From contig NZ_NIXO01000024.1 of assembly GCF_002204795.1 (NCBI RefSeq), forward strand, positions 28,844 to 92,843: a DNA stretch of 64,000 bases. The letters run 5' to 3'. The stretch comes from Pseudomonas sp. K2I15 (GTDB lineage: Bacteria > Pseudomonadota > Gammaproteobacteria > Pseudomonadales > Pseudomonadaceae). The notes beneath the pieces were generated by a model that made no database searches, was not told where the DNA came from, and saw only the letters and a list, made by a program, of their open reading frames with translations. Each line of letters opens with the position of its first letter. The first letter of the stretch is position 1. The translations under genes and the position numbers were made by a program. Below are positions 25,427-33,885 of the stretch, piece after piece.

Positions 25427-25433
25427 AGTATTG
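25427..25433 (-). promoter_or_regulatory. Sigma-S-like -10 box of the RgsA-like RNA
   Basis: CAATACT on the minus strand, close to CTATACT, about seven bases upstream of the inferred sRNA start. No clear -35 hexamer is seen, which is common for RpoS promoters. Confidence 0.45.
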
Positions 25434-25730
25434 ATCAGTATCCGATTCAGTCCAGCCGCATCTGATCGTTTTTTAAACAGATTTGGAATACGCCCGCTTC
25501 GGTTGAGTTCTCATTGATTGCGATGCACATGCAGGGATGGCCTGTTTTATTTCTGACTCAAATCGGCTTATTCGTTGGCGCGCTGTAAGTTAAGTGCAAA
25601 GGTTGTTCATATAGGCGTTGCCCAACGACCGTTCAGTCGGGATAATCCCGCGCACTGGGTAAAACGTTCCGACCAGCACGGCTTGGGGCACGCAACCCTC
25701 CCAATATCTATCTCTGCAGACCTTTCTCTT
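25434..25730. other. A+T-rich gap upstream of the TetR gene
   Basis: About 300 bases of mostly non-coding sequence with the promoter of the TetR gene presumably in it. An open frame continuous with the TetR gene starts at 25575 but lacks family resemblance before the ATG at 25731. No other feature is convincing. Confidence 0.4.
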
Positions 25731-26384
25731 ATGCACAAAGAACCCCGCAAGGTCCGTGAGTTTCGCCGCCGCGAGCAGGAAATTCTCGACACCGCACTCA
25801 AGCTGTTCCTCGACCAGGGTGAAGACAGCGTCACCGTCGAGATGATTGCGGATGCCGTGGGTATCGGCAAAGGCACCATCTACAAGCACTTCAAGTCCAA
25901 GGCCGAGATCTACCTGCGCCTGATGCTCGACTACGAGCGCGATTTGAACGAGCTGCTGCACTCGGCCGATGTCGACAAGGACAAGGAAGCGCTGTCCCGC
26001 GCCTATTTTGAGTTCCGCATGCGTGACCCGCAGCGCTACCGCCTGTTCGATCGCCTGGAAGAAAAAGTGGTCAAGGGCCATCAGGTGCCGGAAATGGTCG
26101 AGGAGCTGCACAAGATCCGTGCCTCGAACTTCGAACGCCTGACCCTGCTGATCAAGGGCCGCATCAGCGAAGGCAAGCTCGAAGACGTGCCACCGTATTT
26201 CCACTACTGCGCCGCCTGGGCGTTGGTGCACGGCGCCGTGGCGCTGTACCACTCGCCGTTCTGGAGCAATGTGCTGGAAGACCAGGAAGGTTTCTTCCAG
26301 TTCCTGATGGATATCGGCGTGCGCATGGGCAACAAGCGCAAGCACAGCACCGATTTGCCGAACGCCGAAACGCCGGCCACTTGA
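25731..26384 (+). CDS. TetR/AcrR family transcriptional regulator
   Basis: A 217-residue TetR-type repressor. The N-terminal helix-turn-helix covers about residues 12-58, with ILDTALKLFLDQGEDSVTVEMIADAVGIGKGT as its core in broken form (ADAVGIGKGTIYKHF is the recognition part). The C-terminal ligand domain is not assignable to a known ligand. The ATG at 25731 was preferred over an upstream open extension. The position next to tatD matches an uncharacterised P. aeruginosa regulator (PA2957 from memory). No divergent target gene is adjacent. Confidence 0.9.
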   Translation: MHKEPRKVREFRRREQEILDTALKLFLDQGEDSVTVEMIADAVGIGKGTIYKHFKSKAEIYLRLMLDYERDLNELLHSADVDKDKEALSRAYFEFRMRDPQRYRLFDRLEEKVVKGHQVPEMVEELHKIRASNFERLTLLIKGRISEGKLEDVPPYFHYCAAWALVHGAVALYHSPFWSNVLEDQEGFFQFLMDIGVRMGNKRKHSTDLPNAETPAT

Positions 26385-26461
26385 ATCATTCGCCAACGTG
26401 ATGGCGATATGATTTCCTGCCCAGCGCAGTAACCCAGGAATATACTCAGGCAAGGACCTTG

Positions 26462-26491
26462 CTAAAACTTGATTTTTCAGTCAGGTTTTAG
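26462..26491. promoter_or_regulatory. Dyad upstream of the MoaA-like gene
   Basis: Arms CTAAAACTTGA and TCAGGTTTTAG (10 of 11 positions complementary, the other a possible G-U) with an 8-base spacer, ending 32 bases before the moaA-like ATG. There is no T tract, so it looks more like an operator or 5' UTR hairpin than a terminator. Confidence 0.5.
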
Positions 26492-26523
26492 TGCGCCCGA
26501 ATTATCCTCTGCCGGAGTGATCC

Positions 26524-27492
26524 ATGATCGTTGATCGTCAAGGCAGGCGATTCCGCAATTTGCGGATCAGCCTGACCTCAGCCTGCAATTACGCCTGTAC
26601 CTACTGCGTGCCCAACGGCAAGCGGCTGGTGGCTGCGCAGGATGAACTGTCGGCCGAGGCAATGGCACGCGGTGTTGAATACCTGATCGAGGCCGCCGGC
26701 ATCGAACGCCTGCGCATTACCGGTGGCGAGCCGCTGGTCAGCCCCAAGCTGGAAGCCTTCATGGGCGCAGTGGGGCAGATGGGCTTGAGTGATATCAGCC
26801 TGACCACCAACGGCCAACTGCTGGCGCGCAAACTGCCGCTGCTGGTGGACGCCGGGATTCGCCGCATCAACGTCTCACTCGACACCCTGGACGCCGACGC
26901 CTTCCGCAGCATCGCCCGTGGTGGCGACTTGGCCACCGTGCTCGATGGCATGGACCAGGCCAGCGCCGCCGGGATCAAGATCAAGGTCAACATGGTGCCG
27001 TTGCGCGGCCAGAACCTCGACCAGGTGATGCCGCTGCTCGACTACTGCCTGGAGCGTGGCTACGAGCTGCGCTTTATCGAATTGATGCGTATGGGCCACT
27101 TGGCCACCGATTCCAATGCGTTCCTGCAGCAGTTCGTTAGCCTGCAGCAATTGCTCAGCCTGATCGGCGAGCATCACGAATACCTGCAAGCCAACGCCCC
27201 GGTGGACGCCACCGCCGTACGCTACGAAGTGCCCGGCAAAGGCTTCTTTGGCGTAATCGCCAACGAAAGCGTGCCGTTCTGCCGCACCTGCTCGCGCTTG
27301 CGCCTGTCGTCCACCGGCTGGCTGCATGGCTGCCTGTCGTCGAGCAACCGCCACTACGTCGGCGACCTGCTGGACAAACCGCGCCATCAGGCTCTGCCGG
27401 CCTTGCAGCGCTTGCTGGTCAAGGCCTTGGGCGACAAGCAGGAAGTGGCCTTCTCCGGCGGCGCCACTATCATGAAGATCATCGGCGGCTAG
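26524..27492 (+). CDS. moaA: Radical SAM protein, GTP 3',8-cyclase MoaA-like
   Basis: MoaA starts molybdenum cofactor synthesis by rearranging GTP. 322 residues. The radical-SAM cluster motif CNYACTYC is at about residues 21-28, followed by GGEP (RITGGEPL) and TTNGQLL. The C-terminal second cluster is FCRTCSRLRLSSTGWLHGC (about 257-275), with the Arg-x-Arg of the GTP site, and the protein ends in the functional Gly-Gly tail (KIIGG). All hallmarks of MoaA are thus present. It stands alone without other moa genes; Pseudomonas often has more than one moaA. It may serve the molybdenum hydroxylase at 3.6-8 kb only in the general sense of cofactor supply. Confidence 0.85.
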   Translation: MIVDRQGRRFRNLRISLTSACNYACTYCVPNGKRLVAAQDELSAEAMARGVEYLIEAAGIERLRITGGEPLVSPKLEAFMGAVGQMGLSDISLTTNGQLLARKLPLLVDAGIRRINVSLDTLDADAFRSIARGGDLATVLDGMDQASAAGIKIKVNMVPLRGQNLDQVMPLLDYCLERGYELRFIELMRMGHLATDSNAFLQQFVSLQQLLSLIGEHHEYLQANAPVDATAVRYEVPGKGFFGVIANESVPFCRTCSRLRLSSTGWLHGCLSSSNRHYVGDLLDKPRHQALPALQRLLVKALGDKQEVAFSGGATIMKIIGG

Positions 27493-27567
27493 TCCCGCAA
27501 GCTGGCGCAAAATCTGCATCTCGTGCCCATTCGCCGGTTTTCCGTCACCGGCCTCTGGAGAATTAGG

Positions 27568-28173
27568 ATGCGTAGTCTGGTTTTGGTGCTGGCGTCACTC
27601 GCGCTGGGTGGCTGCATGACCGTCAGTGATATGGCCGAAGGCACGCGCTATCAGATGAGCGATGCCGGCTTGCTGGACCACAGCGATACCCGCCGCGTCA
27701 ATTCGGTTCGCATTCAGCCGGACTCCTTTGTCTTCATCGCCCAAGGCGCGTTCACTCCGCCGGGCAGCGCTTATCCGCGGCCCAATGTGGTGGCCGAGGA
27801 AGCTTTCAACGGTTTTGTCGAATACTTCCCGATGGTCCGTCGCGCCCGCAAGCCCGAAGGTCTGGAGCAGGCGATGTCGGAGGCCCGTGCTGCCGGCGCG
27901 CATTACCTGCTGTACTGCCGCTTCGCCCAGGCGGACGACCGTATCGGCAACGCCGATGAATGGTCTGACCAGGAGGCGGTGGATCGCCTGGGGATCGACA
28001 CCGGAACCATTCAGGTGATGTTGATCGAGACCAGCACCCAGTATTTGATTGATACTGTGCGCATTCGCAGTCGTGGCGGTTTACTGACGTTCCACGACAA
28101 CAAGCCTGAAGATCTGATCGGCAAGCCCCTGGCGCACTACGCGCGCAGCCTGTTGGGCATGAGCGATCAGTAA
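27568..28173 (+). CDS. DUF4823 domain lipoprotein
   Basis: A 201-residue probable outer-membrane lipoprotein. The signal peptide MRSLVLVLASLALGGC ends in the lipobox LGGC (Cys 16). The residue after Cys is Met, not Asp, which agrees with outer-membrane sorting. The mature part resembles DUF4823, a family of unknown function. An upstream in-frame GTG (27523) is less likely, since CTGGAGAATTAGG just precedes the chosen ATG. It is followed by the DUF1285 gene after 17 bases. Confidence 0.85.
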   Translation: MRSLVLVLASLALGGCMTVSDMAEGTRYQMSDAGLLDHSDTRRVNSVRIQPDSFVFIAQGAFTPPGSAYPRPNVVAEEAFNGFVEYFPMVRRARKPEGLEQAMSEARAAGAHYLLYCRFAQADDRIGNADEWSDQEAVDRLGIDTGTIQVMLIETSTQYLIDTVRIRSRGGLLTFHDNKPEDLIGKPLAHYARSLLGMSDQ

Positions 28174-28190
28174 GTCACAAGGAGAGCAGC

Positions 28191-28751
28191 ATGACCGATT
28201 CGGCCAAGGCCAATGAGTTATTGGCGCAATTGCCCAAGGGCAAGGGGCCTGCACCGGTGCATCTCTGGAACCCGGCGTTTTGCGGCGATATCGACATGCG
28301 CATCGCCCGCGACGGCACCTGGTTCTATATGGGCACACCGATTGGTCGCAAGCCGATGGTCAAGCTGTTCTCCAATATCATCCGCCGCGATGGCGATGAT
28401 TACTTCCTGATCACCCCGGTGGAAAAGGTCGGGATCAAGGTCGATGATGCGCCCTTCGTCGCCGTCACCCTGGAAGTCGAAGGGCAGGGCGAAAGCCAGC
28501 TGCTGCGCTTTACCACCAACGTGGATGAACAGGTCGAGGCCGATATTGAACACCCGCTGCGGGTGGTGATCGACCCGGATACCCTGGAACCCTCGCCGTA
28601 CCTGCGGGTGCGCACCAACCTCGAAGCCCTGGTTCACCGCAACGCGTTCTATCAGTTGGTGGAGTTGGCGGTGACCCGTCCGATCAACGGTAAGAACTGG
28701 CTTGGCGTCTGGAGCGGCGGGGTATTTTTCCCCATCGGCCTGGAACCCTGA
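28191..28751 (+). CDS. DUF1285 domain protein
   Basis: A 186-residue protein of the DUF1285 family, of unknown function, with the conserved block FCGDIDMRIARDGTWFYMG (about residues 29-47) and PIGRKPMVKLFS after it. There is no signal peptide or membrane segment, so it is probably cytoplasmic. AAGGAGAGCAGC before the ATG is a good ribosome-binding site. It is likely cotranscribed with the lipoprotein gene upstream. Confidence 0.88.
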   Translation: MTDSAKANELLAQLPKGKGPAPVHLWNPAFCGDIDMRIARDGTWFYMGTPIGRKPMVKLFSNIIRRDGDDYFLITPVEKVGIKVDDAPFVAVTLEVEGQGESQLLRFTTNVDEQVEADIEHPLRVVIDPDTLEPSPYLRVRTNLEALVHRNAFYQLVELAVTRPINGKNWLGVWSGGVFFPIGLEP

Positions 28752-28785
28752 GGCTGATTTTTCACTTCCCCCTGAAATAATTCGC

Positions 28786-28838
28786 TTGCCGTAACCGGGC
28801 GCTTTCGGTTATCAATTTGTACATGATTAGACATGTCC
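28786..28838. promoter_or_regulatory. Promoter/operator region of the GntR operon
   Basis: A possible -35 TTGCCG (28786-28791) and -10 TTATCA (28809-28814) with a 17-base spacer contain a dyad TAACCG/CGGTTA (28792-28797 and 28806-28811). A second dyad, ACATG-N6-CATGT, lies at 28821-28836 over the ATG of the regulator. Either could be the autoregulatory operator; the transcript would be nearly leaderless. Confidence 0.45.
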
Positions 28839-29536
28839 GATTTGATAAGAAAAAACGCGTCGTCGACGAACTGATCCGCCGGATTGAAGGCGGAGTGATG
28901 GCCGACGGTGTCCTGCTGCCGGGCGAGCACCAACTGGCCGAAGAGTTTTCCGTCAGCCGTGGCACCCTGCGTGAAGCCCTGGCCGAGCTCAAGCGCCGCA
29001 GCTACATCGCCACCCAAAGCGGTGTCGGCTCCATCGTCACCTTCGACGGCATGGTGCTGGACCAGCGCAGCGGCTGGGCCCAGGCCCTCGCCGACACCGG
29101 TGCAGTGGTGACCTCCGAAATCCTGCGCCTGGAAGCAGTCACCCGCCCGGACCTGCTCAGCAGCCACGGCAGCGATCAATTCATTGCCCTCGATCGCCGC
29201 CGTCGCGCCGCCGACGGCACGTTCGTGTCCCTGGAGCGCTCGCTGATGCCAGCCTCCGGCGGCCTGGAAAGCCTGCCGCAAGTCGGCCTGATCGATAACT
29301 CCCTGACCATCACCCTGGCCGCCTTCGGCTACGTCGGCGCCACGGGCAGCCAATGGATCGGTGCCGAGCCGTTGAGCGAGGAGGACGCCCAACTCTTGGG
29401 TCGCCCGGTGGGCACGGTGTTCCTCAAGGCGCTGCGCACCACCTACGACCGCCAGGACCGCTTCATGGAATCCGTTGAAAGCCTGCTCGACCCTCTGCAC
29501 TTTCGCCTGCACCTTCAATTTGGAACACCGAAATGA
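28823..29536 (+). CDS. GntR family regulator with UTRA domain (HutC type)
   Basis: A 237-residue regulator. The N-terminal winged helix (about residues 5-72) includes LPGEHQLAEEFSVSRGTLREAL. The C-terminal part fits a UTRA ligand-binding domain, the HutC subfamily that senses small metabolites. The ATG at 28823 was chosen; a TTG two codons earlier is possible. It overlaps the next gene by four bases (ATGA), so it heads the operon with the hydrolase, permease and kinase and probably controls it. The E. coli yegW regulator has the same subfamily and neighbours. Confidence 0.88.
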   Translation: MIRHVRFDKKKRVVDELIRRIEGGVMADGVLLPGEHQLAEEFSVSRGTLREALAELKRRSYIATQSGVGSIVTFDGMVLDQRSGWAQALADTGAVVTSEILRLEAVTRPDLLSSHGSDQFIALDRRRRAADGTFVSLERSLMPASGGLESLPQVGLIDNSLTITLAAFGYVGATGSQWIGAEPLSEEDAQLLGRPVGTVFLKALRTTYDRQDRFMESVESLLDPLHFRLHLQFGTPK

Positions 29537-30534
29537 CCGCCTCAACCCGCGCCCTCGGCGCCTTCTACGGCCTGGCCCTGGGCGATGCGTTGGGCATGCC
29601 CACCCAGTCCCTGAGCCGCGAGCAGGTCAAGGCGCGTTTTGGCGCGATCACCGCCCTGGAAGATGCCGACGCCGATCAGCCGATCGCGCCGAACATGCCC
29701 AAGGGCTCGATCACCGATGACACTGAACAGGCGATCCTCGTTGGCCAGTTGCTGGTGGACGGGCAGGGCAGGATTGAACCCACCGAACTCGCCCAACGCC
29801 TGATCGACTGGGAAGCGGTGATGCGCGCCAAGGGTTCCCAGGACTTGCTGGGCCCGTCGACCAAACGCGCGATCGACATGATCCTGGCCGGCCATTCCCC
29901 GGAAGAGTCCGGGCGCTACGGCACCACCAACGGCGCCGCCATGCGTATCACGCCGGTGGGCATCGCGGCGGACGTCAACGACCCAGCGCAGTTTATCCAG
30001 GCGGTGATCCAGGCCTGCCAGGTCACCCACAACACCAATCTGGGCATCTCCAGCGCCGCAGCGGTGGCAGCGGTAGTTTCCGCCGGGATCAACGGTGTCG
30101 ACCTGGGCGAAGCGCTGAACATCGGCACGCAGATCGCCCAGCAGGCGGAAAGCCACGGCCACTGGATTGCCGGTGGGCGCATTGCCACCCGCATCAGTTG
30201 GGCGCGCACCTTGAGCGTCGACAGCGGCGACAAGGCCCTGTTTACCGAACTGCTTTACGAATTGATCGGCACCTCCGTGGCTTCCCAGGAATCGGTGGTG
30301 GTGTCGTTTGCCCTCGCGCAACAAGTCGCGGTGGGTGAAGTGAACGCCTTCGAAGCCCTGTGCATGGCCGCCAGCCTTGGCGGCGACACCGACACCATCG
30401 CCGCGATTCTTGGCGCGATGCTCGGAGCGTGCCTGGGGATGCAGTGCTGGCCGGAGGCGATGATCGAGCAGGTCAAACAGGTGAATGGCCTGGACCTGGA
30501 ACCGCTGGTTCAGGGGTTGCTCGCATTGCGCTGA
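29533..30534 (+). CDS. ADP-ribosylglycohydrolase family protein
   Basis: A 333-residue ARH/DraG-fold hydrolase. The di-metal site motifs are present: ITDDTEQA (about residues 57-64) and GGDTDTIAAI (about 287-296), with GLALGDALGMPTQ at the N-terminus. Characterised relatives remove ADP-ribose from proteins or cleave ADP-ribosyl bonds, but proteins next to a permease and a sugar kinase, as here, more likely cleave a small imported glycoside or nucleoside; that is inference. The neighbours correspond to E. coli yegU-yegV-yegW. It overlaps the GntR gene by four bases. Confidence 0.9.
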   Translation: MTASTRALGAFYGLALGDALGMPTQSLSREQVKARFGAITALEDADADQPIAPNMPKGSITDDTEQAILVGQLLVDGQGRIEPTELAQRLIDWEAVMRAKGSQDLLGPSTKRAIDMILAGHSPEESGRYGTTNGAAMRITPVGIAADVNDPAQFIQAVIQACQVTHNTNLGISSAAAVAAVVSAGINGVDLGEALNIGTQIAQQAESHGHWIAGGRIATRISWARTLSVDSGDKALFTELLYELIGTSVASQESVVVSFALAQQVAVGEVNAFEALCMAASLGGDTDTIAAILGAMLGACLGMQCWPEAMIEQVKQVNGLDLEPLVQGLLALR

Positions 30535-30550
30535 GCACCGCAGATCAAAA

Positions 30551-30643
30551 AATGTGGGAGCGGGCTTGCTCGCGAAAGCGGGGTTTCAGGCAACGCATGT
30601 GTCACCGATGCACCGCATTCGCGAGCAAGCCCGCTCCCACATT
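30551..30643. repeat. REP doublet, GTGGGAGCGGGCTTGCT family
   Basis: Inverted copies AATGTGGGAGCGGGCTTGCTCG and its complement lie around a 50-base centre, between the hydrolase and permease genes of the same operon. Such an intra-operon REP may affect mRNA stability downstream. Confidence 0.9.
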
Positions 30644-30732
30644 GATCGCGCCGAGTCAGGAAGACCGGAATACAGATTCAACTTGCCAACCTGCCACAAC
30701 CACAAAAAAACAGGCATCAGGAGCACCCCACC

Positions 30733-32199
30733 ATGAGTACGTCTTCTTCCGGCCAAAGCGCCGGGCAATTGGAAACACGCGGCATCGAGCCGGTCCCGGA
30801 AGGCGAGTGCAACGGTCACCCGCTGCAACTGTTCTGGGTCTGGTTTGCGGCCAACATCAGCATTCTCGGTTTGCCCTTGGGCGCGACCCTCGTGGCGTTT
30901 CGCGGCCTGGCAATCTGGCAGGCAATCATTGTCGCGGTCCTCGGCGCCGCCGGTTCGTTTGCGGTGGTGGGCATCATCTCCATCGCCGGCCGTCGTGGCC
31001 GGGCGCCGAGCCTGACCCTGTCCCGGGCGATCTTCGGCGTGCGTGGCAATATCGGCCCTACGCTGGTGTCGCTGATGTCGCGCCTGGGCTGGGAAACCGT
31101 CAACACCACCACCGCCGCCTTCGTGCTGCTGTCGTTGTGTTCGATCCTGTTCAACTCGCCGGTTGCAGCCAAAAGCGCACCGGTGTTGACGCTGCTGTTC
31201 ATTGGCATCTTCGTGCTGCTGACCCTGGCCGTATCGGGCCTGGGCCACGCCACCTTGCTGGTGATCCAGAAGTGGTCCACCTACGTGTTCGGTGCGCTGA
31301 ATATTGTGGTGGGCGGTTTCCTCTGCGCCACCATCGACTGGAGCGCGGTATTCAATGCCACGCCTGCGCCGTTGAGCGCGATGATCATCGGCATCGGCAC
31401 CATGGCCGCCGGTACCGGTATCGGCTGGGCCAACGCCGGGGCTGATATGTCGCGCTACCAGCACCGCAGCGTCAAGGCTGTGCGCCTGGTGGCGTCTGCG
31501 GCCTTCGGTGCGGGGATTCCGCTGGTGCTGTTGATCACCCTTGGCGGCCTGCTGTCGGTGGGTAACAACGACCTGGCCTCGGCCACTGACCCGATCATCG
31601 CGATCCGTGACATGCTGCCGACCTGGATGGCGGTGCCGTACCTGATCACCGCGTTTGGCGGGCTGCTGCTGTCCAACAACCTGTCAGTGTACTCGGCGGG
31701 CCTCACCACCTTGACCCTCGGTTTGAACGTCAAGCGTGTGCACGCGGTGATTGTCGACATCGTTGCGATCTTCGCCGGTTCGATCTACTTCATGCTGATC
31801 GCCGACAGCTTCTACGGCCCGTTCATCACCTTCATCTCGCTGCTGGCCGTACCGATCACCGCGTGGGTCGGGATCTTCGTGGTCGACCTGCTGCATCGCC
31901 ACTACTACAGCCCCAAAGACCTGCTCGACGTGACGCCAAGCAGCGCCTACTGGTACAGCGGCGGCGTTGAATGGCGTGCGTTCGGCGCCTGGGCGATTGC
32001 GATTGTGCTGGGCTTCAGCTTCACCACCATCGGCACCACGGCCGAGAACATCTGGTTCGCCGGGCCGCTGTCCGATTCGTGGTTGGGCCACAACGGCCTG
32101 GGCTGGATCGTCACCTTCCTTGTGGCAGGCGGGATTTATGCGGTACTGGGTGGCGCGTCTGATCGTCGCCCGGCTTTGGTAGAGAGCGCTAATGTCTAG
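30733..32199 (+). CDS. NCS1 family purine/cytosine-type permease
   Basis: A 488-residue inner-membrane transporter with about 12 hydrophobic segments. The N-terminal region GIEPVPEGECNGHPLQLFWVWFAANIS fits the NCS1 family (cytosine permease CodB, PurP-like), which imports nucleobases, allantoin, hydantoins or related molecules with Na+ or H+. AGRRGRAPSLTLSRAIFG near residue 90 is a family block. It overlaps the PfkB kinase gene by eight bases. With the hydrolase and kinase it suggests uptake and breakdown of a nucleoside-like compound; the substrate cannot be read from the sequence. Confidence 0.9.
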   Translation: MSTSSSGQSAGQLETRGIEPVPEGECNGHPLQLFWVWFAANISILGLPLGATLVAFRGLAIWQAIIVAVLGAAGSFAVVGIISIAGRRGRAPSLTLSRAIFGVRGNIGPTLVSLMSRLGWETVNTTTAAFVLLSLCSILFNSPVAAKSAPVLTLLFIGIFVLLTLAVSGLGHATLLVIQKWSTYVFGALNIVVGGFLCATIDWSAVFNATPAPLSAMIIGIGTMAAGTGIGWANAGADMSRYQHRSVKAVRLVASAAFGAGIPLVLLITLGGLLSVGNNDLASATDPIIAIRDMLPTWMAVPYLITAFGGLLLSNNLSVYSAGLTTLTLGLNVKRVHAVIVDIVAIFAGSIYFMLIADSFYGPFITFISLLAVPITAWVGIFVVDLLHRHYYSPKDLLDVTPSSAYWYSGGVEWRAFGAWAIAIVLGFSFTTIGTTAENIWFAGPLSDSWLGHNGLGWIVTFLVAGGIYAVLGGASDRRPALVESANV

Positions 32200-33112
32200 A
32201 TTGCTCCACAGCGGCCAGGTCATCGTCGACCTGGTCATGTCCCTCGACACATTGCCCGCCACCGGCGGCGATGTATTGGCCAACTCCGCCAGCTTCGAAG
32301 CCGGCGGCGGCTTCAATGTGATGGCCGCCGCCCGGCGCAACGGGTTGCCGGTGGTTTATCTGGGCCGCCATGGCACCGGACGCTTCGGTGACCTGGCGCG
32401 CGCGCAGATGCAGGCCGAGGGCATTGAAATGGCCCTGGCCGCCAGCTCCGATAAGGACACCGGCCTGTGCGTGTCCCTGACCGAAGCCACCACCGAGCGC
32501 ACCTTCATTTCCCATATCGGCGCCGAAGGTGACTTGCTCGCCCAGGATCTGGTCAACGCCGTGCCCCATGCCGACGACTATGTGTACGTCAGCGGCTACA
32601 GCCTGTTGCTGGAGGGCAAGGCCCAGGCCTTGATCGACTGGTTGTTGGCGTTGCCGCGCGCGATCACCGTAGTGTTCGATCCGGGCCCGCTGGTGAAAGC
32701 GCCGGACTCGGCCTTGATGGTCGCCTTGTTGCCGCGCATCGACATCTGGACCAGTAACGGTCCGGAAGCGCTGGCATTCACCGGCGCCAGTGATCTTGCA
32801 GGCGCATTGCTCAAGCTTGACGATCACCTGGGCGCCGACACCTTGCTGGTGGTACGCGACGGGCCGAATGGTTGCTGGGTCGGCCGGAACGGGCAGGCTG
32901 AGCATGTACCGGGATTCGAGGTCAAGGCGGTGGACAGCAATGGTGCGGGTGATGCCCACGCCGGGGTGTTTATCGCAGGCTTGGCCAATGGCCTGGCGCC
33001 GGCTGCTGCGGCACGTCGCGCCAATGCAGCGGCGGCCTTGGCGGTCACGCGCTGGGGCCCGGCGACCTCGCCGGGCACCGCTGAAGTGGATGCGTTGTTG
33101 AGCGCGGGCTGA
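32192..33112 (+). CDS. PfkB family carbohydrate/nucleoside kinase
   Basis: A 306-residue ribokinase-like kinase. The N-terminal substrate block GGDVLANSASFEAGGGFNVMAAARRNG carries the family GG motif, and the C-terminal signature DSNGAGDAHAGVF (about residues 249-261) contains the catalytic Asp. Relatives phosphorylate ribose, pseudouridine, adenosine or other sugars. It ends the GntR-hydrolase-permease-kinase operon, and is comparable to E. coli yegV. The ATG lies eight bases inside the permease gene. Confidence 0.92.
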   Translation: MSRLLHSGQVIVDLVMSLDTLPATGGDVLANSASFEAGGGFNVMAAARRNGLPVVYLGRHGTGRFGDLARAQMQAEGIEMALAASSDKDTGLCVSLTEATTERTFISHIGAEGDLLAQDLVNAVPHADDYVYVSGYSLLLEGKAQALIDWLLALPRAITVVFDPGPLVKAPDSALMVALLPRIDIWTSNGPEALAFTGASDLAGALLKLDDHLGADTLLVVRDGPNGCWVGRNGQAEHVPGFEVKAVDSNGAGDAHAGVFIAGLANGLAPAAAARRANAAAALAVTRWGPATSPGTAEVDALLSAG

Positions 33113-33151
33113 TTCGGCGACAATAGTCGCCATTGAGCACGGAGCGACGTC

Positions 33152-33880
33152 ATGATCCAGAACATCTACGACACCGAGGTTTTCTTCGAGGGCTACAGCA
33201 AGATGGGCCGCTCGGTGGAAGGCCTCGCCGGCGCCCCGGAGTGGCCCGCATTACAGGCCATGCTGCCGGCGATGCCAGGCTTGAAGGTGGTAGACCTTGG
33301 TTGCGGCTACGGCTGGTTCAGCCGCTGGGCCCAGGAGCAGGGCGCCGAACAAGTGCTGGGGCTGGATGTTTCGCAGAAGATGCTCGCGCGGGCAAAGGAG
33401 ATGACTGCGTCTTCGGCGATTACCTACGCCATCGCCGACCTTGAGCAACTCGACCTTCCCGCCGCCAAATTCGACGTGGCCTACAGCTCGCTGGCGTTCC
33501 ATTACATCGTCGATCTGAAAGGGCTGTTCGCGCGCATCCATCAAGCATTGGTACCGGGTGGCCAGTTGGTATTTTCCATCGAACACCCGATCTTCATGGC
33601 ACCCCGGCAACCGGGCTGGCTGATTGATGAGCAAGGGCGCAAGAGCTGGCCGGTGGACAGCTATCAGCTGGAAGGGCCACGGGTGACCAACTGGTTGGCA
33701 GACGGCGTGATCAAGCAGCACCGCACGCTGGGCACATTGCTGACGCTATTGATTCAGGCCGGTTTCACCCTGAGCCATGTCGACGAATGGGGCCCGAGCG
33801 AGGCGGATCTGAAGGCCCGCCCGGCACTGGCAGAAGAGCGTGAGCGGCCAATGATGTTACTGGTGGCCGCTCACCGTTGA
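33152..33880 (+). CDS. Class I SAM-dependent methyltransferase
   Basis: A 242-residue Rossmann methyltransferase. Motif I VVDLGCGYGWFSRWA (about residues 48-62) binds SAM, motif II is VLGLDVSQKML, and LPAAKFDVAYSSLAFHYI (about 104-121) is the ubiE/methyltransferase-11 pattern. The acceptor is unknown. It is 39 bases downstream of the kinase gene and could be on the same transcript, but similar methyltransferases are found alone. Its end nearly touches the convergent gene at 33886. Confidence 0.9.
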   Translation: MIQNIYDTEVFFEGYSKMGRSVEGLAGAPEWPALQAMLPAMPGLKVVDLGCGYGWFSRWAQEQGAEQVLGLDVSQKMLARAKEMTASSAITYAIADLEQLDLPAAKFDVAYSSLAFHYIVDLKGLFARIHQALVPGGQLVFSIEHPIFMAPRQPGWLIDEQGRKSWPVDSYQLEGPRVTNWLADGVIKQHRTLGTLLTLLIQAGFTLSHVDEWGPSEADLKARPALAEERERPMMLLVAAHR

Positions 33881-33885
33881 CACCG

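Noticed and set aside
30360..31445. A 361-codon plus-strand frame crossing the hydrolase-permease gap
   Set aside because: It runs in another frame across a REP element and two real genes, with arginine/histidine-rich shadow composition.
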